A stretch of 62,729 nucleotides of DNA from Reclinomonas americana ATCC 50394. Taxonomy: Eukaryota > Jakobida > Jakobea > Jakobida. The stretch is from the NCBI GenBank assembly GCA_048213135.1, contig PS015133.1, forward strand, positions 2,878 to 65,606. Reading direction: 5' to 3'. How positions within the stretch are numbered: position 1 is the stretch's first letter; each line of letters begins with the position of its first letter. The translations under genes and the position numbers were made by a program. Below the pieces are notes generated by a model, which did not search any database, was not told the DNA's origin, and worked only from the letters and a program-made list of their open reading frames with translations. Positions 55,380 through 62,729 of the stretch are shown here, piece by piece.

Positions 55380-57534
55380 CTGACATGCGAGCATGTGTTT
55401 TGCGGGGATTGCATCCTGAAGTGGCTGGCGCAGGCGTCGACGTGCCCCGTGTGTCGCCATCGTGCGCACATGGGTAACGTGGCGCCTGTCGATCGCGTCA
55501 TTGGGCAGCTCATTGGCGATCTGCGTCTGCATTGTGGCAACTGGGAGCCGACGCGACCCGACGACGCGGCCGTGTCGTGTCCGTGGGTGGGCGAGTTGTC
55601 GGCGGTCGATGCACACATGAATGAGTGCGGCTACGTGCGGGTTCGCTGTGATCATTGTCGGCGGGAGCACAGGCGACGGGAGGCGCGGGAGCATGCGGAG
55701 GTGTGTCATCGACGACCGGTGCCGTGCACGTACTGTGGGGAGATGGTGCCGCGGGAGCGCATGGCGTTGCATTGCGATGCCGAGTGCACCTATCTCCACG
55801 TACAATGTCCGAATGGGTGCGGTCGTCGCGTGAAACGCGAGGATGTCGGCGCGCACCTCGAGCAGGTGAGAAACGGGGAAGCGGATTTCATGGCGCTTTC
55901 GTGTCACACTGACTTGTTTTCTTGTTCTCCCAGGCCTGCCCGCTGCAAGAGGCACCGTGCGCCTACGTTGAATTCGGTTGCTCGCATCGCGGTCTCCGCG
56001 TGGATCTGCCGAACCACGAGAAGGCGGCCGCCGCGCATCACCTGCAACTCGTCACCATCAACATGAGCGAGGCGCTGCAGAACCAGGACGAAGTCATTTC
56101 GGTGCTGCGTGCTGAACTGGCGTCCAGAGACAGCCAGTTGCGTGCATCCACTCTCCAACTCTTCTTCTTTCATGCATTGAGATCTCATTTCTTGCACACC
56201 ACAGGATCGATCAGCTGCGCCGCGATGTGGCCGCCATCAGCGAGCTGCTTCCGGCACTGGAGCTGGTGACGGGGCGGCGGCGCATGGTGCAGGCGTCGCC
56301 GAATAACTCGGCTGTGCTGCTGGCCTCCTCCGAGTACTCTGGCAACACCGCACCATCAGCGTCCTCGCCGTCGCCAGTTCCTGCGCACACCGCCGTCCGC
56401 ACCGACCGACCACCCTCTGGCCGCTCGCTCTTTCACCCGTACAACGCGGGCCAGTCGCTAGCCGCCGCCATGTCGTTGCCACCACCGCCACCACCACCGC
56501 CGCCACCTCCGCCGCCACCTCCGCCACCACTGGTTGCCGCTCCCTCGGCGGCAGCCGGGCACGCGCATTTGCATCTGCAGAACAACCACCACCACCACCA
56601 CCACCACCACCGCTGCGATGAGCAAGACTCTGGGTCGTCGTCGTCGTCCGCCGTGGTGCCGCCAGCGCGGTCACCGTCGTGCCAGGCCGCCCTCCGCGAG
56701 CTGCAACAGGAGACTCGCGAGTTCACTCGACAGATTCGCACGCACCAACAGCAACAGCAGCAACAACAACAGCAGCAGCAGCAGCAGTCACAGCAGCAAC
56801 AAGCGCCTCCTCCACCGTCGCCGCAGTCACCGCGCCAGCGCCGACACACAGTCGCTCATGTCGATTCGGCGGCGTCGTCTTCGTCGTCGCCAAACGCACA
56901 CAATGCTGTTGGCGCGAGCGGCTCCTCGTCGCCACCCCCCTTCGAGGTAACGGAGAGCGTGAAACTGTGTTGGAGTGTCGACCACGGTTGCAACTTGCAC
57001 TACCGCGACAATCTGCGCACGCTCTCGAACACCAACTGGCCCGGTGGCACCTCCGTGTGCACCGACCTGATCATGACGGTCGGCAATCCGGACCTGTCGC
57101 CTCTCGCCGCCGCCAGCACGGTGTTCACCACCTTTGCCGACATGCTCGACAATGCTGCTGCCGTCGGCGGCAGCAGCGGTGGTGGTGGTGTCGCGTCGTC
57201 ATCCTCGTCACCGTCACCCCGTCACACCCGTCCATACGGGGCGCCACAGCGTGGCACCTTCTCCATGGAGGTGGGCGTGACGTCGACCGGCTTCATCTGG
57301 GGCGCCGCGATTGGTGTGGTGACATTCCATCAGTTTAGTGCGGAGGGCATGTGGTGCGGCAAGGTGCCGACCAGCTACGGCTACTGGAGCAACGGCAGCG
57401 TGTTCGCGTGCACTGGCCGCGACACGGACGAAGACACCGCATCGTTGCCGCTGCCGGCCCTGCGCGCGTCGATCGAGGTCTCGGACGACTCGGACAGCGT
57501 CAGCGGCGTGAGCGACGACCTCGCCTCGGGCAGT
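55380..57534 (+). CDS. RING-TRAF zinc finger-SPRY protein, probable E3 ubiquitin ligase (both ends cut)
   Basis: Exons 55380-55865, 55934-56136 and 56205-57534 are in one frame (about 672 residues visible). The first exon starts inside a RING finger, CEHVFCGDCILKWLAQASTCPVC; its first Cys pair must lie upstream, probably at the 20-N gap 55301-55320. TRAF-type zinc fingers follow (CPWVGELSAVDAHMNECGYV, PVPCTYCGEMVPRERMALHC, VQCPNGCGRRVKREDVGAHL), then a short coiled coil. Next come a Pro run of about 17, eight His, a Gln run of about 14 and further Ser/Gln-rich sequence. The end is SPRY-like: FSMEVGVTSTGFIWGAAIG, MWCGKVPTSYGYWSNGSVF. The gap at 57535-57572 removes the end of SPRY. RING plus TRAF fingers recalls TRAF-type E3 ligases; SPRY would bind the substrate in place of the MATH domain. 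Confidence 0.85.
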
Positions 57535-57572
57535 NNNNNNNNNNNNNNNNNNNNNNNNNNNNNNNNNNNNNN

Positions 57573-58286
57573 TTGGAAAGTTGGGCAAGGGGGTTTGTCT
57601 TTGAAGTTACTTCACGACACCAAACTGCTTGATGTCCTCAACCTCCAGTCATACACGCAGGGGGGGGTGTAGGTCGGTGTATTAATACTTTAAAAGAAAT
57701 AATGCCCGGCATTCCGAAGCAAAAAGAAATAATGCTGCTCGAGAAAAACATATAATGCCTCGCTGCAAAGTGCCTAGAAACGGCAGGAAACGTGGTTCAA
57801 ATTCGAAGCGGCTGCCTTTTTGTGCCTAGCATGAACGTGTTGGGGGACCTGACGCAGCAGCTACGTAGGTGACCAGGTTCTACAAGCGCCCGCTGTCCGA
57901 GGACAGTCGACAAGTTGGCTTTGGGGAGAAACAAAGCGTCGAAGTTCACAAGTCAATCTGTCTGATCGATCGCGACGGAACTGTAATTCACCGCATAGCA
58001 GCCCTATTCTGGGAGAAAAAAATAGCGGCGCGCTCCGCGCGCAACACTTTCATAGAAGTGCTAGTTTTTTTACATAGAGAGGGGCGCGCGCGCGTGGAAC
58101 TCGACTTTTACGGCTTCGACGATGTGAAATTTCAAGTGTCGCGAAGGCTGCGCTGGTGGCAGACGCATGCGGACGAGTGTAGGGGTCGCTTGGGCAGCAG
58201 GGGCCGAAAAGTTATAATGCCAGGCCAAAAGAAAAAATACTTTGTCCCCCACCCCCCCACGCAGGTAACGCACCCAGGAGAACGCA
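57573..58286. other. AT-richer spacer with repeated ATAATGC words, no gene seen
   Basis: A-rich sequence with AAAGAAATAATGC at about 57703 and 57724, ACATATAATGCC at about 57749 and GTTATAATGCC at about 58210. The composition differs from that of the RING gene on the other side of the 38-N gap, so the gap may be a doubtful join. The long open frame reaching back from the WD40 gene lacks an ATG here and is probably chance. Confidence 0.5.
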
Positions 58287-59410
58287 ATGTCAATCAAGGT
58301 GTGGCGTGCATGTTCTTTGCTTGTGCTATGCACCTCTCTCACTGTGACACACAGGTCTTGAGAGGGCACACCGCGCCAGTGCACTGTGTTGCCGTCACTC
58401 CCGATGGTCAGCGCATTGTGAGTTGCGGTCGAGACAGCACCGTGCGTGTGTGGTCTCTGGCGAGTGGAGCGCAAGTGCAGCAGTTCGAGGGACACAGAGG
58501 GTGGGTGAACTCTGTCGCTGTCGCACCCGACGGTCAGCACGTTGTCAGTGGCGGTGATGACAAGACCGTGCGTGTGTGGTCACTGGCGAGTGGGGAGGAG
58601 GTGCTACAGATGGAGGAACACGCTCAGTATGTGAACTCTGTTGCCATCACTCCCGACGGCAAGCTCATTGTGAGCGGGAGCGCTGACCGGACTGTGCGCG
58701 TGTGGTCCATGGCAAGTGGTGAGGAATTGCGAGTGTTGGATGGACACGCATATGCGGTGCAGTGTGTCGCCATCACGCCCGACGGCCAGTACGCTGTGAG
58801 TGGGGGTGACGACTTTGTACTGCTCGTGTGGCCACTGCTGTCACGTGATGAGGCGGTACGGCGGTTGGAGGGACACGCGAGTTACACGGAGTCCATCGCC
58901 GTCTCCCCCGACGGGTGTCACGTTGTGAATGCGGGCAACGACGGCGTGGTGCGTGTGTGGTCGCTGGCGAGCGAAAAGGAGGTGCGGCGACTGTACGAAC
59001 ACACTGGCGCGGTACACGCTCTCGCTTTCACTCCCGACGGCCAGTACTTTGTGAGTGCAGGTTTGGACAGAACAATACGCATGTGGTCGCTGGCGAGTGG
59101 GGAGGAGGTGCGACGGTTGGAGGGGCACGCTGATTGGGTACAGTCTGTCGCCATCACTCGCAACGGCCAGCACATTGTCAGTGGCAGTCGTGACGACACG
59201 GTGCGTGTGTGGTCGAGTGCATGCGGCATTGCTTGCTTGGAGCTCGACTGCGTACGATCGGGGTTGTTGGCCGTGCAGGAGATGCAAGATGAAGAGGAGG
59301 GCGCGGAGGATTCGCGGTGCCTGCCCGAGCTGGTACTGCGTTGTTTCATCGTCGAGGAGGCCGAGGTCGTGGTGCATCGGTGCCTTGTTGATCCTGACTT
59401 GTCTTGGTGA
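58287..59410 (+). CDS. Seven-repeat WD40 protein
   Basis: A 12-nt first exon (58287-58298, MSIK) is spliced over a 56-nt intron to 58355-59410, giving 355 residues. Seven WD40 repeats of about 42 residues cover almost the whole protein, enough for one closed propeller. Each reads like GHxxxVxSVAxTPDGQxxVSGSxDxTVRVWSLASGEEVRRLE, and they are unusually alike. A 50-residue tail is acidic and ends HRCLVDPDLSW. The short first exon and intron are supported by the downstream paralogue: its intron is 54 nt, so unspliced reading would not keep both copies in frame, yet splicing gives K-VLRGHT in both. No enzymatic domain is seen; it may be a scaffold or a propeller partner of STAND-type proteins. Confidence 0.85.
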
Positions 59411-61045
<1,635 letters not shown>

Positions 61046-62729
61046 ATGGCAACCAAGGTGTGGGATGTACTCGCTGCTTGTGCTGTGCACTTCTCTCACC
61101 GCGACACGCAGGTCTTGAGAGGGCACACCGCATCGGTGCTCTCTGTTGCCGTCACTCTCGATGGTCAGCGCATTGTGAGTTGCGGCCGAGACAGCACCGT
61201 GCGTGTGTGGTCACTGGCGAGTGGAGCGCAAGTGCAACAGTTCGAGGGACATACGCACGCGGTGCTCTCTGTTGCTGTCGCACCCGACGGTCAGCACGTT
61301 GTCAGTGGGGGCGACGACAAGACAGTGCGCTTGTGGTCGCTGGAGAATGGCAAAGAACTGCGACGAATGGAGGGACACACTCACTGGGTGAATACTGTCG
61401 CTGTCTCTCCCAGTGGTGAGCACATCNNNNNNNNNNNNNNNNNNNNNNNNNNNNNNNNNNNNNNNNNNNNNNNNNNNNNNNNNNNNNNNNNNNNNNNNNN
61501 NNNNNNNNNNNNNNNNNNNNNNNNNNNNNNNNNNNNNNNNNNNNNNNNNNNNNNNNNNNNNNNNNNNNNNNNNNNNNNNNNNNNNNNNNNNNNNNNNNNN
61601 NNNNNNNNNNNNNNNNNNNNNNNNNNNNNNNNNNNNNNNNNNNNNNNNNNNNNNNNNNNNNNNNNNNNNNNNNNNNNNNNNNNNNNNNNNNNNNNNNNNN
61701 NNNNNNNNNNNNNNNNNNNNNNNNNNNNNNNNNNNNNNNNNNNNNNNNNNNNNNNNNNNNNNNNNNNNNNNNNNNNNNNNNNNNNNNNNNNNNNNNNNNN
61801 NNNNNNNNNNNNNNNNNNNNNNNNNNNNNNNNNNNNNNNNNNNNNNNNNNNNNNNNNNNNNNNNNNNNNNNNNNNNNNNNNNNNNNNNNNNNNNNNNNNN
61901 NNNNNNNNNNNNNNNNNNNNNNNNNNNNNNNNNNNNNNNNNNNNNNNNNNNNNNNNNNNNNNNNNNNNNNNNNNNNNNNNNNNNNNNNNNNNNNNNNNNN
62001 NNNNNNNNNNNNNNNNNNNNNNNNNNNNNNNNNNNNNNNNNNNNNNNNNNNNNNNNNNNNNNNNNNNNNNNNNNNNNNNNNNNNNNNNNNNNNNNNNNNN
62101 NNNNNNNNNNNNNNNNNNNNNNNNNNNNNNNNNNNNNNNNNNNNNNNNNNNNNNNNNNNNNNNNNNNNNNNNNNNNNNNNNNNNNNNNNNNNNNNNNNNN
62201 NNNNNNNNNNNNNNNNNNNNNNNNNNNNNNNNNNNNNNNNNNNNNNNNNNNNNNNNNNNNNNNNNNNNNNNNNGCGAGTGGGAGTTATGACAACACTGTG
62301 CGCGTGTGGTTACTGGAGAGTGGAGAGCAAGTGCGACGGCTGGAGGGACACTCTGCAACAGTGCACTCCGTATTTTTCGCCCGCAACAATCAGCACATTG
62401 TGAGTGGCAGCGGTGATGGCGCTGTGCTCGTGTGGTCTGCGGCAAGTGGCGAGCAAGTGCGACGGTTGACTGGGCGGACTGGCACAGTGTTGTCTGTCGC
62501 CATCACCGTCGACGGTCAACACATGGTCAGCGGGAGTGTGGACAAGACCATACTCGTGTGGTCCATGGTGAGTGGCAAGGAAGTGCGACGGTTGGAGGGA
62601 CACGATGGAGCGGTGTGGTCTGTCGCTGTCACTCCCGATGGTCAGCACGTTGTGAGCGGCAGTGATGACAAGACTGTACGCGTGTGGTCGCTGGCGAGTG
62701 GGGAAGAGGTGCGACAGTTGGAGGGACAC
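61046..62729 (+). CDS. WD40-repeat protein, paralogue of the 58287 gene (runs off the window)
   Basis: The first exon, 61046-61057 (MATK), is joined over a 54-nt intron to 61112 onward. The first repeats are nearly identical to those of the 58287 gene (VLRGHTASVLSVAVTLDGQR, then FEGHTHAVLSVAVAPDGQHV). An 848-N gap (61426-62273) interrupts. After it at least four more repeats continue (TVRVWLLESGEQVRRLEGHS, ILVWSMVSGKEVRRLEGHDG), still open at the window edge. Total length and repeat number are unknown, and the frame across the gap cannot be checked. Tandem duplication with the upstream gene is clear. Confidence 0.8.

Noticed and set aside
57869-58286. N-terminal extension of the 58287 WD40 protein
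   Set aside because: It has no ATG, and the paralogue shares homology only from the MSIK/MATK exon onward. The intron length difference between paralogues shows that the open frame is chance.

Overview
The window is a scaffold from an intron-rich nuclear genome, most likely a free-living unicellular eukaryote. I cannot name the lineage. The evidence is GC-rich coding exons cut by many short introns (28 to about 300 bases, a few over 1 kb), GT-AG splice sites that restore frame at nearly every junction, AATAAA signals, eukaryote-only families (PUF60, BEACH, RCC1, RING-TRAF, NACHT-WD40) and very heavy microsatellite content. Sixteen runs of N interrupt the sequence: 3989-4126, 4718-4806, 7256-7532, 12007-12026, 13936-14066, 16039-16448, 18849-19269, 21663-21931, 27571-27783, 29554-30281, 32230-32249, 39190-39853, 55301-55320, 57535-57572, 59967-60823, 61426-62273. 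Most sit in simple repeats.

Layout from left to right: a NACHT-pentapeptide-WD40 STAND protein (+, 409-9196, 5' end missing), convergent with a PH-BEACH-coiled-coil protein (-, 9348-13738). Next come a fatty-acid-hydroxylase/sterol-desaturase membrane enzyme (-, 14995-16820), a proline-rich unknown protein (+, 17487-18608), and an NYN-RRM-RRM-UBA protein (+, 20036-23936), convergent with an SLC49-like MFS transporter (-, 24204-27399). About 3.5 kb of minisatellite and gap leads to a PUF60-like splicing factor (+, 31395-35105). Then follow a small membrane protein with an in-frame UGA and a SECIS-like 3' hairpin (-, 35423-36990), and, divergent across 89 bp, a mitochondrial-looking MoCF/FLAD1-like protein (+, 37080-38739). 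The right part holds an RCC1-repeat protein (+, 40210-45225), about 6.5 kb of pyrimidine-rich sequence without a firm gene, a Ser/Pro-rich unknown protein (+, 51709-53874), a doubtful minus-strand gene, a RING-TRAF-SPRY ubiquitin ligase (+, 55380-57534, both ends cut) and two tandem WD40 paralogues (+, 58287-59410 and 61046 to the edge).

The genes do not form an operon or one pathway. RNA processing (PUF60, NYN-RRM), signalling scaffolds (STAND, BEACH, RCC1, WD40, RING-TRAF) and membrane metabolism are mixed, as expected for a nuclear locus. I rebuilt the exons by hand. For five genes with both ends visible the exon lengths sum to a multiple of three without a stop (588, 326, 288, 504 and 613 residues), which is a strong internal check.

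Three observations stand out. First, a recurrent non-canonical 5' splice site, GTTGCGT, is forced by reading frame or family spacing in ten introns of seven genes on both strands. Second, one gene joins an NYN ribonuclease domain to two RRMs and a UBA-like domain. Third, there is a candidate selenoprotein with a SECIS-like element.
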